DNA from: Dokdonella_A sp963775445 | GTDB taxonomy: Bacteria; Pseudomonadota; Gammaproteobacteria; Xanthomonadales; Rhodanobacteraceae | NCBI GenBank assembly: GCA_963775445.1 | Contig: CAVZIT010000006.1 | Span: 310,001-374,000, forward strand | DNA length: 64,000 bases | Direction of reading: 5' to 3' | Shown here: positions 1-8,656 of the stretch, in pieces | Layout of the letters: each line of letters begins with the position of its first letter | Position numbering within the stretch: the first letter of the stretch is position 1 | Program-made: the position numbers and the translations under genes | Notes under the pieces: generated by a model | The model's database searches: none | What the model saw: the letters and a program-made list of their open reading frames with translations, nothing else | Told to the model about the DNA's origin: nothing

Positions 1-2
1 AT

Positions 3-44
3 GGCATGGTCATCGACAACTTCAAGGTTCAGGCCTGCCAGTAA
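3..44 (+). CDS. C-terminal tail of an unidentified protein (5' part outside window)
   Basis: An open frame enters from the left edge and ends at a TAA, giving the tail GMVIDNFKVQACQ. A strong intrinsic terminator lies about 45 bases further on, which supports a real gene end here. The pattern of an IDN-type turn followed by a final cysteine resembles the last strand of jelly-roll domains at the ends of secreted proteins in this group. That likeness is an inference from 13 residues and no family is assigned. Confidence 0.4.
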   Translation, partial: GMVIDNFKVQACQ

Positions 45-89
45 CCGGCTCTGTCAGGAAGCGGGCTCCTGCCTGCTTCCACCCCTTTC

Positions 90-119
90 AACCACCGCCC
101 TCGGGCGGTGGTTTTTTTT
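90..119 (+). terminator. Rho-independent terminator
   Basis: A 10-bp stem (90-99 with 104-113, core CCACCGCC/GGCGGTGG) closes on a CTCG tetraloop and runs into eight T residues at 112-119. It ends the upstream transcript and separates it from the ahcY promoter. Confidence 0.93.
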
Positions 120-226
120 GCGCCGCCTGCGCACGATCCGAGCCCGCAGACGCCGTGGACCGGCAGGACTGGAGAGAACTTTTCGCATGCTGACCGCCGA
201 GACATCCTTCTATCCGGAATAAGCGA

Positions 227-232
227 TATAAT
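227..232 (+). promoter_or_regulatory. -10 box of the ahcY transcript
   Basis: A perfect TATAAT would place the transcription start near 239, a few bases before the first helix of the riboswitch at 247. No good -35 hexamer is visible 17 bases upstream. The call rests on the -10 match and its position relative to the riboswitch. Confidence 0.6.
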
Positions 233-246
233 GGCTGCTTGGCGCA

Positions 247-335
247 CGTCGAGGGGCGCTGCATGTCCGCGTGGTGCCAGCCATGTGGAAATCAGGCTCG
301 ACGATCGCCGGCACTCAAACGCCAAACGGCGCCCG
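247..335 (+). promoter_or_regulatory. S-adenosylhomocysteine (SAH) riboswitch controlling ahcY
   Basis: P1 is formed by CGTCGAG (247-253) with CTCGACG (297-303). P2 is a 9-bp helix with two G-U pairs, 266-274 with 281-289. A pseudoknot pairs GGGCGC (254-259) with GCGCCC (329-334). The conserved blocks GAGGGGCGCTGCA, CAGGCTCG and AAACGGCGCCC, in this order, match the known SAH aptamer. The element sits 71 bases before ahcY. In the family, SAH binding switches on the genes that remove SAH. The expression platform probably acts on the ribosome binding site, since no terminator lies between aptamer and gene. Confidence 0.93.
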
Positions 336-405
336 GTTGACGCGTTCCGTCCACGACACAAGTCGGGCGGAGGCGCTTGAATCCAGATCAATCCGGAGAT
401 TTGCC

Positions 406-1848
406 ATGAATGCAGTCGTCAAGGAAACCAGCCAGCACGATTTCAACGTCAAGGACATCAACCTTGCCAATCTCGGTCGCAAACGCATCGGCATGGCTGA
501 AGAGGAAATGCCGGGTCTGATGTCGATCCGTGCGCGCTATGCGCCAAGTCGTCCACTTGAGGGCGTGCGCGTCACCGGCTCCTTGCACATGACCAAGGAG
601 ACCGCCGTCCTGATCGAAACGCTGACCGCGCTCGGCGCATCCGTGCGCTGGGCCTCCTGCAATATCTTTTCGACCCAGGACGATGCCGCCGCCGCGATCG
701 CCGCGAGTGGCGTACCCGTGTTTGCGTGGAAAGGAGAGACCCTCGAGGAATACTGGCAGTGCACGCTCGATGCCCTGACTCATCCCGGAAACGGCAGCCG
801 GTCAGCCGGTCCGCAACTGATTGTCGACGATGGCGGAGATGCAACGCTGCTGATCCACAAGGGCAAGGAGATGGAAGACGGTTCGGATTGGGCCGATCAA
901 CCCGGCGCGAACCATGAAGAGCAGGTCATCAAGAACCTTCTCAAGCAGACACATGAAAGCCGCCCCGGTTTCTGGAACGAAGTCGCGAAAGGATGGAGAG
1001 GCGTCTCCGAGGAGACAACCACTGGCGTACACCGTCTGTATCAGCTCGCCGAGGCCGGCAAGCTCCTGGTTCCGGCAATCAATGTCAACGATTCGGTGAC
1101 CAAGTCCAAGTTCGACAATCTCTACGGATGCCGCGAATCGCTGGCCGACGGCATCAAGCGCGCAACCGACCTGATGGTTGCGGGCAAGGTTGCCGTGGTT
1201 TGCGGCTACGGCGACGTCGGAAAAGGGTCGGCGCATTCGCTCAAGGGTTTCGGCGCACGCGTCATCGTGACCGAGATCGATCCGATCAATGCGCTGCAGG
1301 CAGCCATGGAGGGTTTCGAGGTCACCACGGTTGAGGAAACGCTCGGCGAAGCCGATATCTACGTGACGACCACCGGCAACAAGGATGTGCTGACCTTCGA
1401 GCACATGCAGCACATGAAACATTGCGCGCTGGTGTGCAACATCGGGCATTTCGACAACGAGATCCAGATCGATCGTCTTAATGCCGCAAGCGGTGTCAAG
1501 CGCGAGAACATCAAACCGCAGGTCGATCGCTATGACTTCGCCGACGGCCATTCAATCTATGTGCTGGCCGAAGGACGTCTGGTGAACCTCGGCTGCGCGC
1601 ACGGCCATCCGAGTTTCGTGATGTCCAACAGTTTCTCGAACCAGACGCTGGCGCAGATCGATTTATGGAAGAATCGCGACAGCTACGAGAAAACCGTCTA
1701 CCGCCTGCCCAAGAAGCTCGATGAGGAGGTCGCGCGCCTGCATCTGGACAAGATCGGCGTGAAGCTGACACGACTCACGCCGGAACAGGCTGCCTATCTC
1801 GGCATCGCGGTCGAGGGGCCGTACAAGCCGGAGCATTACAGGTATTGA
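406..1848 (+). CDS. ahcY: Adenosylhomocysteinase (S-adenosyl-L-homocysteine hydrolase)
   Basis: A cytosolic NAD-dependent enzyme that splits S-adenosylhomocysteine into adenosine and homocysteine, closing the methyl cycle and relieving product inhibition of methyltransferases. The 480-residue product has the family's full length. The NAD-binding glycine-rich motif GYGDVGKG lies near residues 267-274, and the C-terminus KPEHYRY is typical. The frame is open further upstream, but the ATG at 406 is chosen because GGAG (395-398) precedes it at 7 bases and the upstream frame runs through the SAH riboswitch. metF follows after a gene relic, so SAH removal and one-carbon supply lie together. Confidence 0.97.
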   Translation: MNAVVKETSQHDFNVKDINLANLGRKRIGMAEEEMPGLMSIRARYAPSRPLEGVRVTGSLHMTKETAVLIETLTALGASVRWASCNIFSTQDDAAAAIAASGVPVFAWKGETLEEYWQCTLDALTHPGNGSRSAGPQLIVDDGGDATLLIHKGKEMEDGSDWADQPGANHEEQVIKNLLKQTHESRPGFWNEVAKGWRGVSEETTTGVHRLYQLAEAGKLLVPAINVNDSVTKSKFDNLYGCRESLADGIKRATDLMVAGKVAVVCGYGDVGKGSAHSLKGFGARVIVTEIDPINALQAAMEGFEVTTVEETLGEADIYVTTTGNKDVLTFEHMQHMKHCALVCNIGHFDNEIQIDRLNAASGVKRENIKPQVDRYDFADGHSIYVLAEGRLVNLGCAHGHPSFVMSNSFSNQTLAQIDLWKNRDSYEKTVYRLPKKLDEEVARLHLDKIGVKLTRLTPEQAAYLGIAVEGPYKPEHYRY

Positions 1849-1852
1849 GCGT

Positions 1853-2265
1853 GAGCAGTCAGCAATCAGCGGTGAGCGCACAACGGCCAGGCAGCAGCCT
1901 CGTCACAACGATTTGGATGTGTGGAAGGAAGCGATGCACCCCGTTCGCGAGGCGTAGCGCGTTTTCGCGGACCTACCCGATGTGGAGCGGTTTGGATTGA
2001 CCGGACGAATCCGACGCGCTGTCGTCGGCATCCCGTCGGATATCGCGGAAGGCGCGGCACGCGGTAGTCGCCTCGAACTTGTGCGGTCTCTGACCATCGC
2101 CCGGGCTCACTCGTCGAACGTGATGCTCAAATCTGGACGGCTCGCGACCTTGGCTACCTGGACGACCCGCAAGAGTTGCAATCGCGCTTTCAATTGCTGC
2201 TTGCAAGATTGAATGCACTGATTGTCTCAAACCGCGACAGACTAGCGATACGGCAATGACTGCTC
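1853..2265 (+). repeat. Cassette bounded by a 9-bp inverted repeat and GTGAGC-type repeats
   Basis: GAGCAGTCA at 1853-1861 is matched by its exact reverse complement TGACTGCTC at 2257-2265. GTGAGC-type motifs border both ends (1851-1876 and 2266-2288). The interval contains only the decayed four-helix-bundle gene and fits between the ahcY stop and the metF reading frame, so it reads as an inserted cassette. Whether it moved as a unit is inference. Confidence 0.55.
1907..2259 (+). pseudogene. Decayed four-helix-bundle (23S rRNA intervening-sequence type) protein gene
   Basis: Two reading frames together recover the family pattern. The first gives DVWKEAM, an in-frame TAG at 1955-1957, then DLPDVERFGLTGRIRR and IAEGAARGSR. 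After a frame change near 2125-2140 the second gives ARDLGYLDDPQELQSRF and ends at TGA 2257-2259. These blocks match small four-helix-bundle proteins related to those encoded in 23S rRNA intervening sequences, which are about 120 residues long and of uncertain function. With a nonsense codon, a frameshift and no clear start, the copy should not make protein. Its stop overlaps the metF ATG. Confidence 0.8.
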
Positions 2266-3110
2266 CCCGCTCACCGCTCACCGCTCACGCCGTTCCAATC
2301 TCCTTGGAGTTCTTCCCGCCCAAGACCGACGAGCAGCGCCAGCGTTTTGCGCGGGCGCTGCCCAAGCTCAAGGCTTTGCAGCCCGAATACGCCAGCGTAA
2401 CGTTCGGCGCGGGCGGCTCGACCTTGAGTTACACGCCGGCAACCGTGAAAACCCTGGTCGCCGCCGGGTTCGAAGCCGCGCCGCACCTTTCGTGCATGGG
2501 GGGGACGCGCGCGGAAATCGCGACGCTGCTCGATCTGTACAAGGCCATGGGCTGCCGGCGTGTCGTGGCGCTGCGCGGCGACCTGCCGTCAGGCATGGCG
2601 CGATCGGCCGATTTTCGCTACGCAGCCGAACTGGTCGCCTTCATCCGCGATCACTCAGGCTCGCACTTTCGCATCGATGTCGGGTGCTATCCTGAAACGC
2701 ATCCCCAGGCCGAGGATGCGTTTGCCGACCTCAAGCATTTCGGCGCCAAGATCGCGGCTGGCGCCAATGGTGCAATTACGCAGTACTTCTTCAACCCTGA
2801 TGCGTATTTCCGCTTCGTCGACGACGTATGCCGCATGGGCATTACCACGCCGATCGTCCCTGGCATCATGCCCATTACCAACTTCACCCAGTTGCGGCGA
2901 TTTTCCGAGAGCTGCGGCGCCGAGATCCCGAGATGGGTCGCCAAGCGCATGCATGCCTATGGCGACGATGCCGACAGCGTGCGCGAGCTTGGCGCCGACA
3001 TTGTCGGCGCGCTGTGTCGACGCCTGCTGGAAAACGGCGCACCGGGTTTGCATATCTATACGCTCAATCGTGCCAAGGCGACGCTCGACGTCATTGAACG
3101 CCTTGGGTGA
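2256..3110 (+). CDS. metF: Methylenetetrahydrofolate reductase
   Basis: A flavoprotein that reduces 5,10-methylene-THF to 5-methyl-THF, the methyl donor for methionine synthesis from the homocysteine released by AhcY. The 284-residue product carries the N-terminal ISLEFFPPKTDEQR block with the family's catalytic glutamate, then VTFGAGGSTLS and the C-terminal IYTLNRA segment. Homologues usually begin close to the EFFPPK block. Here about a dozen extra residues (MTAPRSPLTAHAV) are encoded by the GTGAGC-type repeat at the end of the upstream cassette. ATG 2256 is the only upstream in-frame ATG and overlaps the relic's stop (ATGA). No clear ribosome binding site is seen. Confidence 0.93.
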   Translation: MTAPRSPLTAHAVPISLEFFPPKTDEQRQRFARALPKLKALQPEYASVTFGAGGSTLSYTPATVKTLVAAGFEAAPHLSCMGGTRAEIATLLDLYKAMGCRRVVALRGDLPSGMARSADFRYAAELVAFIRDHSGSHFRIDVGCYPETHPQAEDAFADLKHFGAKIAAGANGAITQYFFNPDAYFRFVDDVCRMGITTPIVPGIMPITNFTQLRRFSESCGAEIPRWVAKRMHAYGDDADSVRELGADIVGALCRRLLENGAPGLHIYTLNRAKATLDVIERLG

Positions 3111-3123
3111 GTGTCGATGCGCA

Positions 3124-3669
3124 ATGGCCGGCTGTCGGAAACCGCCCCTGAATCGTCGACTTCACCGGTCCTCTCCGGCGAGCCTCGCATGGGTTTTGCT
3201 TTCCACCGGCGCGCTGGCCGGCCAGCCTGTTCATCGCTGCCTCGGCGAGCACGGGGAGATTGAATTTTCGGGCTCGCCATGCTCTGTGCCTTTGCCCCAG
3301 GCAGCAGGTGACATTCGATTACCGGCCAGCGCGTCATGGTCGGGCGGCAGCATCTGTCCGGTCTCTCCGGCGGATCTGCGCGCCCAGGTGATCGACGCCT
3401 TCGATCGTCACGACGTAAATGCGCTGGCGGGCCTGATCCTGTGGGATGGCGTGGCACCCGGCGCGGCCAATTCGCGCATGCGCGAGTTGGCCGCGCTGAT
3501 CGATGATCCTTCCGCGCGCATACATCCCGCTTCCGGTAGCGACGATCCGGCGTTTCCCGACATCGACGCACAAGACGGCGCAATTGTCATTGCCGACGAC
3601 TCAATGGACTCCGGCGAACTTGAACTGGACATCGTCTCGATTGGAAGCTGCCGCTGGTTGGCCTGGTGA
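3124..3669 (+). CDS. Hypothetical exported protein with DUF4124-like segment
   Basis: The product has 181 residues. An N-terminal basic stretch is followed by a short hydrophobic run (LAWVLLSTGALAG) that looks like a signal peptide. Then comes HRCLGEHGEIEFSGSPC, the pattern of DUF4124 modules (a cysteine, a G-x-I/V-x-F/Y turn and a closing cysteine). The rest is acidic with no motif I recognise. It starts 13 bases after metF and may be co-transcribed. The ATG at 3124 is the first start in this frame after metF; its ribosome binding site is weak, so a later start is possible. Function unknown. Confidence 0.6.
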   Translation: MAGCRKPPLNRRLHRSSPASLAWVLLSTGALAGQPVHRCLGEHGEIEFSGSPCSVPLPQAAGDIRLPASASWSGGSICPVSPADLRAQVIDAFDRHDVNALAGLILWDGVAPGAANSRMRELAALIDDPSARIHPASGSDDPAFPDIDAQDGAIVIADDSMDSGELELDIVSIGSCRWLAW

Positions 3670-3738
3670 TCGCCAGGCGACCGGTCGCGATCGGCACGAC
3701 TGTTATCATGCGGGCCGGCGTTGCGTGAGGCCCCGAGC

Positions 3739-4653
3739 ATGGCGACTTACCCCTCCCATATCTGGCACAACGGCTCGCTCAAGCCCTGGGCCGAAGCGAC
3801 GACGCACGTGATGTCGCACGCGTTGCATTACGGCTCGTCGGTATTCGAAGGCATCCGTAGTTATGAAACGCCTCGCGGGCAAGCGATCTTTCGCCTTACC
3901 GATCATCTGCGGCGCCTGTTTCACTCAGCCAAAATCTACGACATTGTCATTCCCTACACGCAAGATGAGCTCGCGGCTGCGTCGCGCGAGGTTATCAAGG
4001 CGAACAAACTTGACCGGGCGTATCTTCGCCCATTGGCATTTCGCGGCCTCGGCGGATTCGGATTGTCCGCAGAAACTCCCACCGAGGTTTCTATCGCGGC
4101 CTGGCACATGGGTCCGTATCTCGGCCCCGATGTGCTGGCCAGCGGCATCGATGCCTGCGTGTCGAGTTGGCAGCGCTTCGCGCCGAACACGATTCCGGCT
4201 GGTGCGAAGGCAGGTGGCAACTATCTTTCCGGACAACTTATCGCTCGCGAGGCGCGTCGCCTTGGCTTCGGCGAAGGCATCGCGTTGGCCGCGACGGGCC
4301 TCCTCAGCGAGGGCGCGGGCGAAAACCTGTTCCTGGTGTTCGGGGACCAGCTGCACACCACGCCCGTCAGTGCGGCGCTCCTGAACGGCATCACGCGCGA
4401 TACATTGATGAAGCTGGCGCGAGCGGCGGATATCGAAGTCATCGAACGCGACATACCGCGCGAGTATCTGTATCTCGCCGATGAAATCTTCATGTGTGGG
4501 ACCGCAGCCGAAATTACGCCGGTGCGCTCGGTCGACGGCAAAGCGGTTGGCAGCGGCAAACCCGGCCCGCTGACGGCGCGGATGCAGGAACTCTTCTTCG
4601 GTCTCTTCGATGGGCGTACCGAAGACAAGCTCGGCTGGCTGGAGACGGTTTGA
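3739..4653 (+). CDS. ilvE: Branched-chain-amino-acid aminotransferase
   Basis: A PLP-dependent class IV aminotransferase for the last step of leucine, isoleucine and valine synthesis and the first step of their breakdown, using glutamate/2-oxoglutarate. The 304-residue product fits the family. The segment PAGAKAGGNYL contains the PLP-binding lysine, and SEGAGENLF and the phosphate-binding region near GITRDT are intact. ATG 3739 is preferred over the in-frame TTG at 3721 because MATYPSHIWHNG aligns with the usual N-terminus. A TATCAT -10-like box lies at 3704-3709. Confidence 0.95.
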   Translation: MATYPSHIWHNGSLKPWAEATTHVMSHALHYGSSVFEGIRSYETPRGQAIFRLTDHLRRLFHSAKIYDIVIPYTQDELAAASREVIKANKLDRAYLRPLAFRGLGGFGLSAETPTEVSIAAWHMGPYLGPDVLASGIDACVSSWQRFAPNTIPAGAKAGGNYLSGQLIAREARRLGFGEGIALAATGLLSEGAGENLFLVFGDQLHTTPVSAALLNGITRDTLMKLARAADIEVIERDIPREYLYLADEIFMCGTAAEITPVRSVDGKAVGSGKPGPLTARMQELFFGLFDGRTEDKLGWLETV

Positions 4654-4757
4654 TTTGGAAGTGCGCACCAAGGTCCGTTGTTTGACTTTCGCGACCGCGG
4701 ACGATCGCATGCGCCATGGGCACGCGGATCCGTAGATCCCTTTCCCGACTCCCGCGT

Positions 4758-6044
4758 TCACGGACGATCGGAAAAATAGATACTCGCTATCGCGCCTCCC
4801 TGAGGTCGCGGCGCGAGCGTGGCGCGCCAGCCGTACAGGTCACACAGCCGCTTGACGATCGCAAGTCCGAGACCGGCGCCCTTGCCGCCTGCACTGCCGC
4901 GCTCGCCACGCAGGAACAGACGCTCGGCATCGCCGGGCTCGATCCCAGGTCCAGAGTCTTCGACCGTTACTCGACCCTTCGCGATGCTGACCGTGATTTC
5001 GCCCTGTTGGGTGTACTTGAACGCATTGCCGATGAGATTGCTCAGCGCAACCGCGACAACCGATGACGGCGCATCGACCGTCAACGGCTCGGCGAGATCG
5101 AGCTTGACGCCAATAGGCTTGTTGATCAGATGCTGGCGATTGACGTCGACGACCTGTTCGACCACGCGGGCGACATCGGTTGCGTCGCCGTCGGCGGGCG
5201 CCTGCCGCTCGCGTCGCGACAACAGCAGCAGCGCGTCGGTCAGTTCGGTCGACTGACGCACCGCCCGTTCGATGCGCTTGAGGCGCTCGTGTACCTTGTC
5301 CGGCAGGTCGTACGCGAGCAGGAGTTCGGTGGTCGTCGCGATCACGGCGAGCGGGGTGCGCAGTTCGTGGCTGACATCGGCATTGAATTCGCGATCACGT
5401 TCGACCAGTTCGGTCAGGCGATCCGAATAATCGTCCAGCGCCGCAGCTAGTTGCCCGACCTCGTCATCGGCGAAATGCGGGCTGAGTGGCTGCGGCCGAC
5501 CGCTGCGGCTCAGTGCCTGCACACGGCGCGCAAGGTCGGCCACCGGACTCATGACGCGGGCGGACGACCAGAAACCAATGACCAGCGACAACACCGAAAA
5601 CAGCAGCACCGCCAGCACCAGCGCCGCCTGCAGCAAGCGCTGCGCATGCCTTTCCTGCGCCGTGTCGTAGCGCAGGAAAAACCAGTAATGAGGATCCTTG
5701 TGCACCGCGAGCTTGTAGACCTCTCGCCCGCCCTTGCCATCCGGTTGGTTCAGATCGTAGACGCCATTGGGAAGGTCGCGCCACGCGAACGGCACATTGG
5801 CGAATTTACGTTCGCTGTAGGTGTAGCCGATGATCTTCTGGAAGCGGAACAGCGGCTGGTTGGGATCCTTGTAGAAGCTTTGCGAATAGTCGTTGAGGTT
5901 CTTCTCCAGTGCCTCGCCGATCAGCTTGTCCTCGAGCCAGCCGCGCAGGAATACCGCGCTGATCGCGAACAGCGCGGTGAGCGCAAGCCCGAACAGGGCG
6001 AAGGAGAAAATGATCCGGCTGCGGAGCCTACGCCGGTACTGCAT
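4758..6044 (-). CDS. Sensor histidine kinase of a two-component system
   Basis: An inner-membrane kinase of 428 residues. A first membrane segment (about 10-32) and a second (about 139-162) flank a periplasmic sensor region of roughly 105 residues. A HAMP-like linker follows, then the HisKA box with phospho-accepting His226 in DVSHELRTPL. The ATPase domain has its N-box around 336-343 (NLIGNAFK), DSGPGIE at 363-369 and the GKGAGLGLAIVKRL lid. The architecture resembles PhoQ/QseC-type kinases; the signal cannot be deduced. The start overlaps the end of the response regulator gene by 17 bases, so the two are one operon. It converges with ilvE. Confidence 0.92.
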   Translation of the reverse strand: MQYRRRLRSRIIFSFALFGLALTALFAISAVFLRGWLEDKLIGEALEKNLNDYSQSFYKDPNQPLFRFQKIIGYTYSERKFANVPFAWRDLPNGVYDLNQPDGKGGREVYKLAVHKDPHYWFFLRYDTAQERHAQRLLQAALVLAVLLFSVLSLVIGFWSSARVMSPVADLARRVQALSRSGRPQPLSPHFADDEVGQLAAALDDYSDRLTELVERDREFNADVSHELRTPLAVIATTTELLLAYDLPDKVHERLKRIERAVRQSTELTDALLLLSRRERQAPADGDATDVARVVEQVVDVNRQHLINKPIGVKLDLAEPLTVDAPSSVVAVALSNLIGNAFKYTQQGEITVSIAKGRVTVEDSGPGIEPGDAERLFLRGERGSAGGKGAGLGLAIVKRLCDLYGWRATLAPRPQGGAIASIYFSDRP

Positions 6045-6714
6045 CCGGATCGACCATGCGATAGCCGATGCCGTGCCGCGTGTGGATCAGCGGGGTGTCG
6101 AAGGGTTTGTCGATCGCGGCGCGTAATCCATGGATATGCACGCGCAACGAATCGCTATCGGGCAGCTCCTCACCCCAGACCCGGGTCTCCAGTTCCTGTC
6201 GCGTGACGACGGACGGAGCAGCTTCCATCAGGGTCTGCAGCAATTTCAGGCCGATCGGATTGAGCTGGATCTGCTTGCCGGCGCGCGTGATCACGAGCGT
6301 ATCGAGGTTGTAACTCAGGTCGGCCAGCTGCAGCAGCCGGCTCTTCGGCCCTTTGCCGCGGCGTCCCAACACCTCTATTCGAGCGGCCAGCTCCTGGAGC
6401 GCGAAAGGCTTGACCATGTAGTCGTCGGCGCCCGAATCGAAACCGGTCAACTTGTGCTCAAGCGCATCGCGCGCGGTCAGCATCAGCACCGGCGTCTGCC
6501 GGCGGGCCTCCTGGCGCAGTTTGCGACACACTTCCAGCCCATCCATTCCCGGCAGACTCAGGTCCAGCACAATGACGTCGAAATCGTTCACGACGGCAAG
6601 GTGCAGGCCGGTGACCCCGTCGCCGGCAAAATCGACCACGTGCCCCTTGTCGGCGAGGAAGTCGCCGATGTTAGCGGCGATGTCGCTGTTGTCTTCGATC
6701 ACGAGTATGCGCAT
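6028..6714 (-). CDS. OmpR/PhoP-family response regulator
   Basis: The 228-residue product has an N-terminal receiver domain with acidic residues E7 and D8, phospho-acceptor Asp51 (VLDLSLPGMDG), Thr80 and Lys102. The C-terminal winged-helix domain ends in RVHIHGLRAAIDKPF and HTRHGIGYRM, typical of OmpR/PhoP regulators. The start chosen is the ATG of MRILVIEDNSD at 6714; the frame extends 28 codons further upstream without receiver-like sequence. It is the first gene of the operon with the kinase at 4758-6044. Target genes are not evident. Confidence 0.94.
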   Translation of the reverse strand: MRILVIEDNSDIAANIGDFLADKGHVVDFAGDGVTGLHLAVVNDFDVIVLDLSLPGMDGLEVCRKLRQEARRQTPVLMLTARDALEHKLTGFDSGADDYMVKPFALQELAARIEVLGRRGKGPKSRLLQLADLSYNLDTLVITRAGKQIQLNPIGLKLLQTLMEAAPSVVTRQELETRVWGEELPDSDSLRVHIHGLRAAIDKPFDTPLIHTRHGIGYRMVDPDAVPA

Positions 6715-7126
6715 GGCCGACAGAATACAGAGGACGGGGGTCCGATGACAGAGTCCGACCCGCCGCCGCCGAAGCCTCGCTCGGCAAAGCAAAAACATCC
6801 GGACATTGGACTTCGGGTCGGGTTCGATGGGGCACGGGATGGTCGCTCAAGGGCTCATACCCGGATTGGGTTGCAGATAGAAAATGACCCAAGGAGGCGT
6901 CATTGGGGGAACGCACCTCGCTTGGGTCAAAAAAGCTACTGCCCCGATTACCGTAATCTGCCTGTCACAAAACCTGACTGTTTAGGAGTGTCGAGCAGGA
7001 CTACAGTGATCAGGACTATAGGGATGGTTCACTTAAAAAGCCGTTAAAGCGCTCTGAGGGTTGTGTTAATGGAATCCCAGCCGTGGGTTCAGGGGTTCCG
7101 GAGCATTCCAATGAATCCACGGCGTC
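6715..7126. other. Intergenic region, 412 bp
   Basis: It lies between the two-component operon and the end of the M56 peptidase gene, both on the minus strand, so it should hold the promoter for the response regulator and the terminator for the M56 gene. Apart from the inverted repeat at 6885-6929, no convincing gene, RNA or promoter is seen. The open frames here lack family-like sequence. Confidence 0.5.
6885..6929 (-). terminator. Inverted repeat, possible terminator of the BlaI/M56 operon
   Basis: TGACCCAAG (6885-6893) pairs with CTTGGGTCA (6921-6929), and the stem is extended by GAGG/CCTC (6894-6897, 6916-6919) around a one-base bulge. On the minus strand it is followed by TTTTC. It lies about 200 bases beyond the M56 stop, so its link to that gene is tentative. 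Confidence 0.45.
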
Positions 7127-8656
7127 TCAAGGGCCGATTCGGTGCGATCCACCTTCGGTATCACCGCCGCCGTAGATGATGGTCATGTTCGACGAGTCGG
7201 TATTTGGCAGATGGCGACACAGCAGTGAACCGGTACGCCTGATGCAATTGGAGTTGTCCGAGTCGCCTGCTTCCTGCCGGTCTGTCGCCGCGGAACGATG
7301 CTCGAACTGGACCGGCGCGGCCAATGCAATCTGCAACCTGGATATCTTGAACGGTTGGGCGGAGGGTTGGAGGTTCCCGCGCGAGGGCGCCGTCAAGGCG
7401 ATGCGCGGACGATCCAGCGTGGACAACGTTTCGACGCGCGGTGACAGCCGTTGCATCCCAGCGGTAATTGTCGTCGATTGTCGAACGGTAGGCGCGAGCG
7501 CCTGCAGCTGCACCCGCGGCGGCGCCAGATGTCGCGTCACGTCTATCTGGGGCGCAAGATTGAGGCCGAAATCGACCAGCGCGCGTGCGTCAGGCCGCGG
7601 CAATCGATCAAGTGCAGCACGGATCACCGCACCGGGACCGATGTTGTTCTGTTGTTGAATGCGGAGTGCCGCGGTCGATGCAACAGCCATCGTTGCGGCG
7701 ATCACGAGCCACAGGGCGGCATTCGGCCGCGCCGCCACCAGGCGCGGTGCCGACGGCATGCACAGGATGCGACGCACGCGGTCAAGCAATACCCCGCCGG
7801 TTGCCGCCACCGCGAGGCGATTTGTGCTGTAACGCATTTCTTCCAGCGCAGCGAGCGTGCGCGCATACACACGCGGTTCGCCGTGCGTGACTCGAAGTAC
7901 CAACTCATCGCAGCAAATCTCGCGTTCGCGACGCACGTCGCGCGAGATCCAGTGGACGACCGGGTGGTAATAGAGGAGCGTCTCGAGGATCGCCTGAGCC
8001 AAGTTGACCATGTGGTCATAGCGGCGCAGATGCCCGAGCTCGTGCGCCAGAATCAGTTCCACCTGCTCGCGCGGAAAGCCCAGCGCAACTGAAGCGGGCA
8101 GCAGGATGACCGGCTTGAACCAGCCGGCAAGGGTCGGTGTATCGATATGCCTCGAGATGAGAACCCGCACCCGGCTGATTCCGAAACGCGCGGCCAGACG
8201 CTCCAGCATTCGATCCAGATCGGCATGATGCCGCGTGAGCCGGCCAGAGAGCCGGGCCAGCACACGCCATTGCCGGGCGGCACGCAGGACCATCAACAGT
8301 GCCCCGATCACCCAGATCAGAACCAGCCACGGAAGGTATTGCGAAAAGTTGCGCGCCGTGGCCGTGCTCGCATGGCCCAGGGAAAGCGTACGGGCACTGC
8401 TCAGCGCCCCCAGCGTCGGCGAGTCCACGACATATGACTGCGGGTGCATCATCCACAGCGTGAACAGAGGGCAGAACGCGAGCAGCGCCATCGCACCCAG
8501 ACCGATGAAGTAGCGCAAGTCACAATGCTGCTTCGGCACCATGCGGCGCAGCAGCGCATAGGCTGCCCCAACAACGACTCCCTGCCAGATGAAATGCAGC
8601 AACGCCCAGCCGAGCGCTTCGATCCATGGCTGCCAATGACCGAATGCACCGATCAT
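7127..8656 (-). CDS. M56-family membrane metallopeptidase (BlaR1/MecR1-like sensor)
   Basis: The 509-residue product has hydrophobic segments near 15-38, 48-70 and 108-126, then a cytoplasmic zinc protease domain with HELGH at 205-209 and the downstream REREICCDE segment expected of M56 peptidases. The remaining ~200 residues look like a periplasmic tail and show no penicillin-binding SxxK sensor domain of the BlaR1 kind. In the family, the protease acts on or through the BlaI repressor encoded just upstream. The start ATG overlaps the blaI-like stop by 4 bases, indicating coupled translation. What this copy senses is unknown. Confidence 0.9.
   Translation of the reverse strand: MIGAFGHWQPWIEALGWALLHFIWQGVVVGAAYALLRRMVPKQHCDLRYFIGLGAMALLAFCPLFTLWMMHPQSYVVDSPTLGALSSARTLSLGHASTATARNFSQYLPWLVLIWVIGALLMVLRAARQWRVLARLSGRLTRHHADLDRMLERLAARFGISRVRVLISRHIDTPTLAGWFKPVILLPASVALGFPREQVELILAHELGHLRRYDHMVNLAQAILETLLYYHPVVHWISRDVRREREICCDELVLRVTHGEPRVYARTLAALEEMRYSTNRLAVAATGGVLLDRVRRILCMPSAPRLVAARPNAALWLVIAATMAVASTAALRIQQQNNIGPGAVIRAALDRLPRPDARALVDFGLNLAPQIDVTRHLAPPRVQLQALAPTVRQSTTITAGMQRLSPRVETLSTLDRPRIALTAPSRGNLQPSAQPFKISRLQIALAAPVQFEHRSAATDRQEAGDSDNSNCIRRTGSLLCRHLPNTDSSNMTIIYGGGDTEGGSHRIGP

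Noticed and set aside
1..222. 73-codon open frame at the left edge starting at base 1
   Set aside because: It runs through the intrinsic terminator at 90-119; the frame ending at 44 fits the gene end better.
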